The position numbers were made by a program, and so were the translations under genes. Under the pieces are notes generated by a model, which had not been told where the DNA came from, did not search any database, and saw nothing but the letters and a program-made list of their open reading frames with translations. Shown here one piece after another: positions 1-8,193 of a stretch of 64,000 nucleotides of DNA (the stretch's first letter is position 1; each line of letters begins with the position of its first letter). Source of the DNA: an uncultured Paracoccaceae bacterium (lineage in GTDB: Bacteria > Pseudomonadota > Alphaproteobacteria > Rhodobacterales > Rhodobacteraceae); contig CANLVD010000004.1 in NCBI GenBank assembly GCA_947494445.1, forward strand, positions 186,001 through 250,000. Reading direction: 5' to 3'.

Positions 1-673
1 CGGGCGCGACACGCGGCTGTTGATCTACCGCTGTCTGGGTGAGGCAGGCGCCACCGTGTTTTTCCTCACGGCGCTGTTCAACATGAACCTCGCGGACGCC
101 ACCGCGATCATGCAGATCCTGCCGCTGGCCATCACCATGGCCGCCGCCGTCTTTCTGGGCGAGGCCGTCGGCATCCGCCGCACCATCGCCGCCGCCGTGG
201 GCTTTGTCGGCGTCATGATCATCATCCGCCCCGGCGGAGAGGAGTTCACGATCTACTCCCTCTTCTGCCTGACCGCCGTGATCGCGCTGGTCTTTCGTGA
301 CCTGACCACGCGCATGATGTCAGGCGGGTTGCCGACGCTCTTCATCTCGCTCCTGACCGCGTTCTCGGCCATGCTCACAGGCGCCATCGGCACGCTTTTG
401 ACAGGCTGGCAGCCGGTCACGCTCTCGCAGGTCGCCCTGATGGCCGGGTGCGCCTGTTTCCTGCTGATGGGTTACATCTTCGGCGTGCTCTGCATGCGCC
501 GGGGCGAGGTCAGCTTCACCTCGCCGTTTCGCTATTCCATTCTGCTCTGGGCGATCTTTCTGGGCTGGCTGATCTTCGACGAACGCCCCGACGGCTGGAT
601 GATGCTGGGCAGCGCCATCGTGGTTGGCGCGGGTCTGTTCACCCTGCGGCGCGAAGCACTTCTGAAATCCTAG
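1..673 (+). CDS. EamA/DMT-family permease, 5' end outside window
   Basis: C-terminal part of a drug/metabolite-transporter (EamA) permease of the inner membrane. The reading frame is open from the first bases, so the true start lies upstream; about 224 residues are visible. The chain is a run of hydrophobic segments, roughly seven helices, with a conserved internal stretch (residues around [10 protein letters not shown]) and a late [12 protein letters not shown] segment typical of EamA repeats. The second EamA repeat is complete and the first is cut. The substrate cannot be read from sequence; family members export amino acids, nucleosides or drugs. Its stop overlaps by four bases the 3' end of the convergent VOC gene. 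Confidence 0.88.
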   Translation, partial: GRDTRLLIYRCLGEAGATVFFLTALFNMNLADATAIMQILPLAITMAAAVFLGEAVGIRRTIAAAVGFVGVMIIIRPGGEEFTIYSLFCLTAVIALVFRDLTTRMMSGGLPTLFISLLTAFSAMLTGAIGTLLTGWQPVTLSQVALMAGCACFLLMGYIFGVLCMRRGEVSFTSPFRYSILLWAIFLGWLIFDERPDGWMMLGSAIVVGAGLFTLRREALLKS

Positions 674-1038
674 CGGTGTTGGTCAATCAGCACCGGATAG
701 CCATCGGGATCAACCACCACGAAACTGCCCGGCCCCGCGTCCCCGCCCTGTTCCTGACTAACCTCCAACCCCTTGGCCCGCACCGCCGCTTTCAGGTCGC
801 GGACATCCGTGAACGGGTTCACTTCACCCGCCGACTGGTCCCAGCCCGGGTTGAACGTCAGCATCGGCCCCTCGAACATGCCCTGAAACAGACCGATCAG
901 CGTCTCGCCGTTTTTCAGGATCAGATATCCATGATCCGCCTCGCCCGCGAAAACCTCAAAGCCCAGCGCCTCGTAGAACACCCGTGAGGCCGCCAGATCC
1001 TTCACCCCGAGACTGATGGAAAACGCGCCAAGCTGCAT
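670..1038 (-). CDS. VOC (glyoxalase/bleomycin-resistance) family protein
   Basis: A 122-residue protein of the vicinal oxygen chelate superfamily: beta-alpha-beta-beta-beta modules that usually dimerise around a divalent metal. The opening (SISLGVKDL, then FYEALGFEV) and the closing [12 protein letters not shown] are classic for the glyoxalase/dioxygenase fold. I chose the internal ATG at 1038 because it is preceded by a strong GGAGGG ribosome site; the frame stays open further upstream but without family similarity. It stands alone, convergent with the permease. The reaction is unknown; members include glyoxalases, dioxygenases and antibiotic-binding proteins. Confidence 0.85.
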   Translation of the reverse strand: MQLGAFSISLGVKDLAASRVFYEALGFEVFAGEADHGYLILKNGETLIGLFQGMFEGPMLTFNPGWDQSAGEVNPFTDVRDLKAAVRAKGLEVSQEQGGDAGPGSFVVVDPDGYPVLIDQHR

Positions 1039-1162
1039 GATACCCTCCTGTTTCAATGGCCCGAGCCTAGCACAATCCCCCTCCTCAAGCAGATGTGATT
1101 TGGCCCGTGCGCACCTGCCCGTCGATACATGACCCCAAAGGCCAACCGCCACCGGAGGGACC

Positions 1163-1651
1163 ATGAAAAAGAACCGCAAGAAGACCACCGCCAGAAAATC
1201 GGCACAGGCCCCGGCGCCCAAACCCGATCAGGGCCGCCGTGATGTCCTGCGTCTGGCCCGCAATCTGGCCATTGCCACGCCCGTGGTCCTTGGTGCCGGC
1301 ATCCTGACAGTCAGATCGGTCTCCGCGACAATCTGCGAGGCAGACCTGACCAAGATCGGCAACGGCAAACCCGCGATCGTCCAGATCCACGACCCCAACT
1401 GCCGCCTCTGCCAGACCCTGCAAAAACAGTCCCGCCGCGCGCTGAAAGCCTTCGATGACGAACAATTCACCTTTCTGGTTGCCAACATCAACACGCCGCA
1501 GGGACGCGATCTGGCACGTGAACACCGCGTGCCCCATGTGACCCTGCTTCTCTTCGATGCACGCGGTCAGATGGTGCAGGTCGTTCGCGGCCCCACTGAT
1601 CAGGACACGCTTGGCGCAATCTTCGACGCCCATCTGAGCGCGCGCAGCTAG
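1163..1651 (+). CDS. Thioredoxin-like protein with N-terminal export or anchor signal
   Basis: A 162-residue protein. A basic, Ala/Pro-rich N-terminus is followed by a twin-arginine-like RRDVLR (residues 25-30) and a hydrophobic segment (about 35-50), suggesting Tat export or a membrane anchor. The rest is a short thioredoxin fold with a redox pair C80-R-L-C83 after HDPN and a likely cis-proline in HRVPHVTLL. The active-site dipeptide differs from thioredoxin's Gly-Pro, so it is more likely a periplasmic thiol-disulfide protein than a general reductase. A GGAGGG site precedes the ATG. Partner proteins are unknown, and the neighbours give no clue. Confidence 0.75.
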   Translation: MKKNRKKTTARKSAQAPAPKPDQGRRDVLRLARNLAIATPVVLGAGILTVRSVSATICEADLTKIGNGKPAIVQIHDPNCRLCQTLQKQSRRALKAFDDEQFTFLVANINTPQGRDLAREHRVPHVTLLLFDARGQMVQVVRGPTDQDTLGAIFDAHLSARS

Positions 1652-1710
1652 GCGGCGTCTGCATTTACCAGACAGCCCCAGTTTCAGTCCAAAATTGCTC
1701 GGTTCCAGGC

Positions 1711-1749
1711 ATTTGAGCGCAGGAGTAGTGATCTACTTCAAGCTCAAAT
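1711..1749. repeat. Nested inverted repeat in the gap before the MFS gene
   Basis: Outer arms ATTTGAGC (1711-1718) and GCTCAAAT (1742-1749) enclose a second hairpin AGTAG-TGAT-CTACT (1724-1737). It sits in the 217-base gap after the thioredoxin-like gene, with a short T-run (TTTTT) about 15 bases further on. It could be a terminator, a dispersed palindromic element or a remnant. No second copy was seen in the window. Confidence 0.5.
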
Positions 1750-1868
1750 AACGCAGAAATGGGCATTTTTGGCGAAATCCGTTCCGAGACGCGGCCTAAA
1801 GCGGCCCTTGCCAGTCCCAGCCCAAGCCGCCAAGATCGCGGCAAAGGCGACAGGCAGGACCAGCAGAC

Positions 1869-3230
1869 ATGACCACCGACCGCGCATCTCGCAGGGGCAT
1901 CTTCGGCTGGATGCTGTTCGACTGGGCCAACCAGCCGTTTCACACGCTGATCATCACCTTCATCTTCGCCCCCTATTTCGCGGCCTCCGTCGCCTCCGAC
2001 CCGGTCACCGGTCAGGCGATGTGGGCCAACACCGCGAAATGGACAGGGCTGTGCGTGGCAATCCTTGCCCCCATCCTCGGCGCCATCGCCGACCAGTCCG
2101 GCCCCCGCAAGCCATGGATCTTCGCCATGTCCTGCCTCTTCGTGATCGGCGCCTTCGGCCTTTGGGGCGCTGTGCCCGGCATGGAAAATCCCACGTCGGT
2201 ACTGCTGCTCTTTGCACTCGCCTATTTCGGGGCAGAATTCATGATGGTCTTCTACAACGCCATGCTGCCGGGCCTTGCCCCGAAAGAAGAGATCGGGCGC
2301 ATCTCGGGCTCGGGCTGGGCACTGGGCTATGTCGGCGGCGTGCTGGTGCTTCTGATCGTGCTCCTGTTTCTGGCCCCGGCAGGCGACAAGCCAACCACGC
2401 TTCTGGGCATCTCGCCGATCTTCGGCCTTGACGCCAGCGCTGGCGAGCCTGCACGCATCACCGGCCCCCTCTCTGCCATCTGGCTGATCATCTTCGCGAT
2501 CCCGATGTTCCTGTTCACACCCGATGCACCGCGCGTGAAAAACGCAGGCGGGGCCATCGGCAAGGGCCTGCGCGGCGTCACCAGAACCCTGAAGAACCTG
2601 CCAAAGACACCCTCGCTGATGATGTATCTCATCGCTTCCATGGTCTACCGCGACGCGCTCGCGGGCGTCTTCATCTTCGGCGGGATCTATGCCGCTGGCG
2701 TGCTCGACTGGCAGACGTTCGATCTTGGCATCTTCGGCATCATCGCGGCCATCGCAGGTGCGCTCGGCGCATGGCTCGGCGGCCGCGCGGATGAGAAGTT
2801 CGGCCCCCGCCCGGTGATCGTCGTCTCGATCCTGATCCTGATTGCGGTCTGCATCACTGTGCTCACCACCAACCGCGCCTCTGTCCTCTTCATGCCCATC
2901 GCTGAAGGGTCCGGCCTGCCCGACATCGTCTTTTATGTCTGCGGCGCGCTGATCGGAGCCACGGGCGGCGCGCTTCAGGCGGCGTCCCGCACCCTTCTGG
3001 TCCATCAGGCCGACGGCAAGGTGCCAATGACCGAAGCCTTCGGCCTTTATGCCCTCTCCGGCAAGGCCACCGCCTTCATCGCGCCCACCCTGATTGCCTA
3101 TTTCACCCTCAAGACCGGTGATCAGGCGCTCGGCATCGCGCCCGTCATCGGCCTTTTCGCGCTCGGTCTGGTGCTGCTATACTGGGTCAAGACAACACCT
3201 GAGGCAGATCATGTTCAAAGCCGTTCTTAG
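1869..3230 (+). CDS. MFS transporter, UMF1/Atg22-like
   Basis: A 453-residue inner-membrane permease with about twelve hydrophobic helices. The N-terminus (GWMLFDWANQPFHTL) is the signature of the UMF1 branch of the major facilitator superfamily, related to the yeast vacuolar effluxer Atg22. The loop DQSGPRKPW after helix 2 corresponds to the MFS signature between helices 2 and 3, and GGRADEKFGPRP is the equivalent loop in the second half. The substrate is unknown; Atg22 relatives export amino acids. Its 3' end overlaps the mepA start by 20 bases, so the two are probably co-transcribed. Confidence 0.88.
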   Translation: MTTDRASRRGIFGWMLFDWANQPFHTLIITFIFAPYFAASVASDPVTGQAMWANTAKWTGLCVAILAPILGAIADQSGPRKPWIFAMSCLFVIGAFGLWGAVPGMENPTSVLLLFALAYFGAEFMMVFYNAMLPGLAPKEEIGRISGSGWALGYVGGVLVLLIVLLFLAPAGDKPTTLLGISPIFGLDASAGEPARITGPLSAIWLIIFAIPMFLFTPDAPRVKNAGGAIGKGLRGVTRTLKNLPKTPSLMMYLIASMVYRDALAGVFIFGGIYAAGVLDWQTFDLGIFGIIAAIAGALGAWLGGRADEKFGPRPVIVVSILILIAVCITVLTTNRASVLFMPIAEGSGLPDIVFYVCGALIGATGGALQAASRTLLVHQADGKVPMTEAFGLYALSGKATAFIAPTLIAYFTLKTGDQALGIAPVIGLFALGLVLLYWVKTTPEADHVQSRS

Positions 3231-4065
3231 CATCCTGTTGCTGCTGGCCCTGCCCGCTGCGGCCCAGACACCTGCCAAGACCCTGTTCGGCGCGAAATCC
3301 ACGCCGTCCAATCAATCTGCCCGGGCCTATGGCAGCTACGCCAAGGGCTGTCTGGCAGGTGGTGAGGAACTGCCCGAGACCGGCCCCACATGGCAGGCCA
3401 TGCGCCTGTCGCGCAACCGCAACTGGGGCCATCCCGACACCATCGATTTTGTGAAACGCCTCAGCCGCAAGGCCGTGGATGCGGGCTGGAACGGGATATA
3501 CGTGGGCGACATCTCGCAACCCCGGGGCGGCCCGATGCTTTCAGGCCACAAAAGCCACCAGATGGGGCTGGATGCCGATTTCTGGATGCTGCCTGCCATG
3601 GACCTGACCCTCAGCCGGCAGGCGCGCGAAAACATCTCCTCGATCTCCGTGCGCTCGGCCAACCAGCGCAACATCAACAGCAACTGGACCCGCAGCCATC
3701 ACGAGATTCTGAAAGCCGCGGCTCAGGACCCTGCCGTTGCGCGGATCTTCGTGACCCCGCCGGTCAAGCTGAAGATGTGCGGTGACGAGAAAGGCAACCG
3801 GGCCTATCTGCGCAAGATCCGCCCGTGGTGGGGCCATCACTATCACTTCCACGTGCGGCTGAATTGCCCGCGTGGCGCGCGCGGCTGCGTCGAGCAGGAT
3901 CCGATCCCCGCAGGCGACGGCTGCCGCTCGGCCATCTGGTGGGTAACCGAGGCGCTTGAGCCGCCAAAGCCTGCCCCAAAACCTCAGAAACCGGTCAAAC
4001 CCAAGGGCCCCATCGTGCTGGCCGATCTGCCCCAGCAATGCTCAGGCGTGCTGAAATCGAGATGA
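3211..4065 (+). CDS. mepA: Penicillin-insensitive murein endopeptidase MepA
   Basis: A 284-residue periplasmic LAS-type metallopeptidase (M74) that cuts D-alanyl-meso-diaminopimelate crosslinks in peptidoglycan. Residues 1-19 form a signal peptide ending PAAAQ. Zinc-site motifs are intact: GHKSHQMGLDAD (H113, H116, D121, D123) and HHYHFH (H209-H214), followed by NCPRG. The start at ATG 3211 gives a clean signal peptide; earlier in-frame codons lie inside the MFS gene. It overlaps its upstream neighbour by 20 bases and its downstream one by four (ATGA), forming a three-gene run. A Pro/Lys-rich stretch precedes the C-terminus. Confidence 0.95.
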   Translation: MFKAVLSILLLLALPAAAQTPAKTLFGAKSTPSNQSARAYGSYAKGCLAGGEELPETGPTWQAMRLSRNRNWGHPDTIDFVKRLSRKAVDAGWNGIYVGDISQPRGGPMLSGHKSHQMGLDADFWMLPAMDLTLSRQARENISSISVRSANQRNINSNWTRSHHEILKAAAQDPAVARIFVTPPVKLKMCGDEKGNRAYLRKIRPWWGHHYHFHVRLNCPRGARGCVEQDPIPAGDGCRSAIWWVTEALEPPKPAPKPQKPVKPKGPIVLADLPQQCSGVLKSR

Positions 4066-4934
4066 TCACCAAGGCCATCGCGATCACCCTGGCACTGGCA
4101 GGCCAGCCCGGGGCCGCCGCCAGCATGCAGGAACTCAGCCAGATCACATGGCGCGGCAGTTTCGAGGGCTTCGGCAGTTATTCGGGCCTCGTGATCACCG
4201 ATCAGGGCGCTGGCTTCGTGACCGTCTCGGACAAGGGCACATGGGCACGCGCCAGCATAGAGCGTGACGGCGACCGGATCACCGGCATCACGCTGGAAGA
4301 CCACGGCCCGATCCTCGATCCCAAGGGCCAGCCGGTCACCCGCTATGATGTCGATGCCGAAGGCCTGACCCGTGGCCCGGATGGCATGCTCTGCATCTCG
4401 TTCGAGGCCAATCACCGGGTCTGGTGCTACACCGACCTCAAAACGCCCGCGCTGCCGCAGCCCCGCCATCCCGATCACGCCAGCCTGCAGAACAACTCCT
4501 CGCTGGAAGCCCTTGCCTCAGATGGCACCGGCGCGCTCTACACCCTGCCGGAGCGTTCCGGCAAACTCGACCGCCCCTATCCCGTCACCCGCCTGCAAAA
4601 TGGCACATGGACCCGACCCTTTGCCCTGACCCGCCAGCCCCCGCATCTGGTCACGGGCGCCGAGTTCGGCCCCGATGGCGCGCTCTATCTGCTGGAACGG
4701 GATTTCGCGGGCCTGCGCGGCTTTTCCACCCGCATCCGCCGCTTTCAACCCCAGTCAGACCCGGTCTGGACAGGCGAGACCCTGCTGGAAACCCCGCTGG
4801 GCACGCTCGACAACATGGAAGGCATCGATGTCTGGCAGGATGCCCAGGGCCGCACCCGGATCACGCTGATCTCGGACGACAACAACAGCTTCCTGCAACG
4901 CACCCTGATCGTGGATTACGTCCTCACCAACTAG
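4062..4934 (+). CDS. Esterase-like activity of phytase family protein, secreted
   Basis: A 290-residue exported protein with a short signal peptide (MITKAIAITLALAGQPGAAA). The body carries the phytase-like beta-propeller repeats seen in alphaproteobacterial 'esterase-like activity of phytase' proteins: GFGSYSGLVI, VSDKGTW, DAEGLTR, NSSLEALA and NMEGIDVW. These are predicted six-bladed propellers whose substrate is not known. The ATG at 4062 shares ATGA with the mepA stop, implying translational coupling. An earlier in-frame start at 4038 would bury the signal peptide. This is the last gene before the RHS island. Confidence 0.8.
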   Translation: MITKAIAITLALAGQPGAAASMQELSQITWRGSFEGFGSYSGLVITDQGAGFVTVSDKGTWARASIERDGDRITGITLEDHGPILDPKGQPVTRYDVDAEGLTRGPDGMLCISFEANHRVWCYTDLKTPALPQPRHPDHASLQNNSSLEALASDGTGALYTLPERSGKLDRPYPVTRLQNGTWTRPFALTRQPPHLVTGAEFGPDGALYLLERDFAGLRGFSTRIRRFQPQSDPVWTGETLLETPLGTLDNMEGIDVWQDAQGRTRITLISDDNNSFLQRTLIVDYVLTN

Positions 4935-4947
4935 CCGCGCCCACCCG

Positions 4948-4969
4948 CTTCGATTTTCCCAAAATACTC
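4948..4969. repeat. Copy e of dispersed intergenic element (partial)
   Basis: Just after the phytase-like gene, CGATTTTCCCAAAATACTC matches the copy at 10567-10600 (reverse sense GAGTATTTTGGGAAAATCG). It is a weaker member of the intergenic element described at 9049-9110 and may mark the 3' end of the mepA run. Confidence 0.45.
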
Positions 4970-5022
4970 AAAACATGGAGGTCATTGAACACGCGCACGA
5001 TCACCATGACCAACATGCCTGA

Positions 5023-6081
5023 TTACGCAAGGGATACGTAAGAAAGATCGTCTCAGAGGTCACCTTTGATCCGGGCCTGGAGACCGGGGGCAAAGGCTTC
5101 ATCGGATGAGGAAGACCGTGGTCCCGGTGGGGCCGCGTAAGCATCTGAGCGCTATGACGACGCCGCAGGCCTGCAATACCTCAACGCCCGCTACTACGAT
5201 CCCGCCCTGGGACGGTTCATTCAGCCGGATTGGTGGGAGGTGACGAAGGCAGGGGTTGGGACTAACAGGTATGCGTATTCGGCAAACGACCCTGTCAACC
5301 TTAGTGATCCGGGGGGGGGACATTTTCGGTTGGTTTTCTTGGGGAGGGAATGAGTCGGAAGGCGGTAGTGATGAGTTTTCGGACGTTAAAGCTAGCACAA
5401 ACTTGCTAGCAAATGATCCGTTAACAGCTGCAGTTTCAGGTGGACTACTTGGTGGTGCTTCGGCTGCCATGGACTGCATTGGATCAGACTCAGATGATTG
5501 TGCCTCATTAGGAGACAGCGTTCTTTCAGATCGAGTTAAATCTGGAGTTCAAGACGGTGCAGTTGAGGGGCTCAAACAAGGGGGCAACCAACGCTGCTAT
5601 TGGAGGGGGCGCTGCAGTTGCAGCAAACAGCTGGAAACGCATTTTAGCTGGGCTTCTAGGTAGAAATAAAAATAGCTCTGGCGCTGCAAATGGGGCACTT
5701 ACACCCCCTATACCACCGACAGGGAGCTACAATGTAGTCTATCCACGTGGTCCCGGTGCAGCCTCTGGTCCTTTGCCTGATGGATATACTTATGTTTCAC
5801 GGTGGATGTCCCGACAGGAAGCTCGACTTTGGCTGCAAAACCAAGGCACTGCCGTACCCAATGGCGTCGGTGGTGCCGGTGGGCGAGTTTACTTCACAAC
5901 GCCTGGTGCTCCGAAGCCTGGTGGTACAGGACCAATACGTGTCGATTTGGCGCTGCCGGAAGCTGCTTTGCAAAGGTCTGGCTCAGACCAATGGAGGCAG
6001 GATTTTCAGCCTATACAAAGTACTCCAATCCACAATACAAAAATCCATGTCCCTTCGGGTGTGACAATTCCAACGAGGTAA
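5023..6081 (+). pseudogene. RHS-repeat protein C-terminal tip, disrupted (orphan toxin module)
   Basis: Remnant of an RHS polymorphic toxin. In frame 1, 5023-5106 reads toward KGFIG; after a 40-base intrusion (5107-5146) the RHS core resumes as [19 protein letters not shown], then GRFIQPDWW and [19 protein letters not shown] nine-G tract (5311-5319) and a five-G tract (5580-5584) then each shift the frame; removing one G from each restores one continuous reading into the tip, ending at 6081. The tip (about 120 residues, with YVSRWMS and RVYFTT) is variable, as expected of an RHS toxin domain, and faintly recalls ADP-ribosyltransferase tips, low confidence. The large N-terminal shell is missing. 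Codon use turns AT-rich after the core, a sign of transfer. Confidence 0.8.
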
Positions 6082-6087
6082 ACGATA

Positions 6088-6375
6088 GTGATTAGAGCAA
6101 CCCCAGAAAATGGAATTGTCTTGAGGGTAAAGAGTTTAGGTGAACGAGGTGTTGCGCTTTCAGATGTGCGTTCAGCATTGGAGGTTGAAAATGTATATGA
6201 CCAAAGTGAAGAACTCATCTCTTTTGGTCCCAGCTTTGGGGAAGAAGCATTAAAGGAGTATGTAAAACGACTTCAAAAATTAGGCTTGGAATACTGGGAC
6301 GATTTTTTTGAGTTTAAGGGCGACTACCCGGATTGGATTCGCTTCCGAGTGGAGTTAAATGGTGCAACCGATTGA
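6088..6375 (+). CDS. Putative immunity protein for the RHS tip
   Basis: A 95-residue acidic cytoplasmic protein starting at GTG 6088, six bases after the RHS tip stop, with GAGG nine bases upstream. There is no signal peptide and no recognised domain; Trp and aromatic residues cluster late (YWDDFFEFKGDYPDWIRF). Its position, size, acidity and low-GC composition match the usual place of a cognate immunity gene in RHS modules. The function is inferred from context alone. Unlike the toxin frame it is intact, as expected if immunity is retained while the toxin decays. Confidence 0.6.
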   Translation: MIRATPENGIVLRVKSLGERGVALSDVRSALEVENVYDQSEELISFGPSFGEEALKEYVKRLQKLGLEYWDDFFEFKGDYPDWIRFRVELNGATD

Positions 6376-6479
6376 GGCATTTCATAAGCACTTAAGGCTT
6401 TTTGACTGCACCAATTCTTTAGCGATGTTAGTCAGAGTTATTTTGATAGCGAGACACTACCAAATTTCAGGAACATCCC

Positions 6480-6899
6480 ATGAATATTTTTTTTCGACTG
6501 ATATCTGTCTTACTTCTTTTCGTTGCTATGACTAGTCATGCTAATGCTAATAGGGTTAGTTTTTGCACACCCCTTGCCGTAGTGTTTGAAATGCCTGATG
6601 TGGGGAATACAGCAGGGGAGCACAGAATAGCTCTGGAGCTCAATGCTGAAATTGATTGCAAGAAGTCTACTGCTTCCCCGTCGTCTCCTAAAATTAACTC
6701 AATTGAATATACGTTCAACAGCGATAAAATTGTATTCCCAAGTGATTGCATTCCTGACACTGAGGTCGATTTAAACTCAATAAACATTGAAGACGTAGAG
6801 CCAATCTCATTCAGAATTCGATCTTCAAAACAAGATTTCGAGTTTGCATTTTATTTAATAGAGGGTGAATTTTACTGTAGCTCAGTTGAGATTAATTAG
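6480..6899 (+). CDS. Secreted protein of unknown function in the RHS island
   Basis: A 139-residue protein with a clear signal peptide (MNIFFRLISVLLLFVAMTSHANA). The mature part has five cysteines, two of them late (FYCSSVEIN end), so disulfides are likely. It is strikingly AT-rich compared with flanking genes and shares the composition of the putative immunity gene 105 bases upstream. No family was recognised. It could be a periplasmic partner of the island, a second immunity protein or unrelated cargo. Confidence 0.55.
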   Translation: MNIFFRLISVLLLFVAMTSHANANRVSFCTPLAVVFEMPDVGNTAGEHRIALELNAEIDCKKSTASPSSPKINSIEYTFNSDKIVFPSDCIPDTEVDLNSINIEDVEPISFRIRSSKQDFEFAFYLIEGEFYCSSVEIN

Positions 6900-7287
6900 T
6901 GAGCCTCTGTAGAACTAAAGGTGGCGTTTTCAAGGGAGCCACCATCCAACCTCCACACCAACCCCCCCCGAGCACCGCATCCACCAGATAGCGTTCAACC
7001 CCGGGCTCCGCCCGTGCCCGGCTGAACTGCTCCACCGGAGCAGTTCCGGGACGCCGTGCACTCCATCAGACGCAAGGGCGCTTCTTCCGCAGAATTTACA
7101 TGGCTCGCGTTGACGCGACCTGTCGCCCGACCAGTTCTGCCCGGCTGGGCGTTGCCCGGTCTTGCCTGAAAGGCTCCACCGGATCCTCCACAGTGAAGAT
7201 TCATCGGCCACAAAAGAACGGCCCGCAAAGCCTGTCTCCCTGCTCGATTGGCAAGCCGGGTAGGCCGTGTTTCCCGGGGCGCTCCGG
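6900..7287. other. Gene-free right edge of the RHS island
   Basis: About 390 bases without a convincing gene. It begins with a hairpin GGTGGC (6920-6925) / GCCACC (6938-6943) just after the secreted orphan, a possible weak terminator, and a run of eight C. Base composition then returns abruptly to GC-rich. Reading frames across it have no family character and run into the antisense of the LOG gene. No repeat matching the left edge of the island was found. Confidence 0.5.
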
Positions 7288-8091
7288 TCAGGCGTCCCTG
7301 ATCAGATCCCATGCCTCTTGTGCGGTCTCGACGAACTTGAACAAGTGGATGTCATCTGCCGAGATCGTGCCCGCGTCCGCAAGCACCTCCCAGTTCAGGA
7401 TCGACCGCCAGAACGTCTCGCCAAAAAGCAGCACCGGCATCGGCTCCATCCGCTCGGTCTGGATCAGGGTCAGCGTCTCGAACAATTCATCCAGCGTCCC
7501 GAACCCGCCGGGGAACACCGTGATTGCCTTGGCGCGCATCAGGAAATGCATCTTGCGTATGGCAAAATAGTGGAAGTTGAAGCACAGCTCGGGCGTTGCA
7601 TAGGTGTTGGGCGCCTGCTCATGGGGCAGCACGATGTTCAGTGACACCGACCGGCCACCGCCCTCGACCGCTCCGCGGTTGCCCGCCTCCATCACACCCG
7701 GTCCACCGCCGGTGACAATCACATTGTCGCGCCCGCCCCGGGCCTCGCTGTCCTCGGTCACCAGCCGGGCAAATTCCTGCGCTTCCGTGTAGTAGCGCGA
7801 CAGATCCGACAGCGTCTTGGTCCGCGCCTTGTCCTTGTGCACCGGATCAGGGATCCGCGCGCCGCCAAACATCACGATGGTGCTGTCGATGCCTTCCTCG
7901 GTCAGGGTCATCTCGGGCTTGAGCAATTCCAGTTGCAGGCGCACGGGCCGCAACTCGTCCCGGCACAGGAAATCATCATCGGCAAAAGCCAGCCGGTATG
8001 ACGGCGCACGGGTCTGTGCCGTATCCGGCACGCCCTTCGACATCCGGATGTCTTCATTGGCCTTGGGAAATCTTTTGGGTTTGCTGGCCAT
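7288..8091 (-). CDS. LOG family protein (cytokinin riboside 5'-monophosphate phosphoribohydrolase-like)
   Basis: A 267-residue Rossmann-fold protein of the TIGR00730/LOG family, which hydrolyses nucleoside 5'-monophosphates at the N-glycosidic bond. The signature motifs are present: GGGPGVMEAGNRGA in the middle and PGGFGTLDE about 60 residues later, with FGGAR marking the first strand. An N-terminal extension of about 70 residues before FGGAR is longer than in the 190-residue plant-type enzymes and puts it among the larger bacterial members. It is divergent from dapD. The physiological substrate in this organism is unknown. Confidence 0.87.
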   Translation of the reverse strand: MASKPKRFPKANEDIRMSKGVPDTAQTRAPSYRLAFADDDFLCRDELRPVRLQLELLKPEMTLTEEGIDSTIVMFGGARIPDPVHKDKARTKTLSDLSRYYTEAQEFARLVTEDSEARGGRDNVIVTGGGPGVMEAGNRGAVEGGGRSVSLNIVLPHEQAPNTYATPELCFNFHYFAIRKMHFLMRAKAITVFPGGFGTLDELFETLTLIQTERMEPMPVLLFGETFWRSILNWEVLADAGTISADDIHLFKFVETAQEAWDLIRDA

Positions 8092-8193
8092 CTGCCTTGC
8101 CTCTTGGATTGCGGTTCGCGTCCCACCGCTCTATAGGCTCAGACAGCCTGAGACCAGAGTGAATGAAATCGACAGCCCCGGGGGGAGATATCC

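Noticed and set aside
1665-3005. A 446-codon open frame on the minus strand
   Set aside because: Antisense to the clear MFS gene. Its composition (Asp, Gly, His, Arg-rich) is that of a GC-rich shadow frame with no family motif.
5256-5663. A 135-codon frame within the RHS region as an independent gene
   Set aside because: It is the middle part of the RHS tip between two G-tract shifts; its first residues are out-of-frame RHS core.
6930-7570. Small frames across the gene-free stretch and the LOG gene
   Set aside because: No similarity, no start signals, and they run into the antisense of a well-supported gene.
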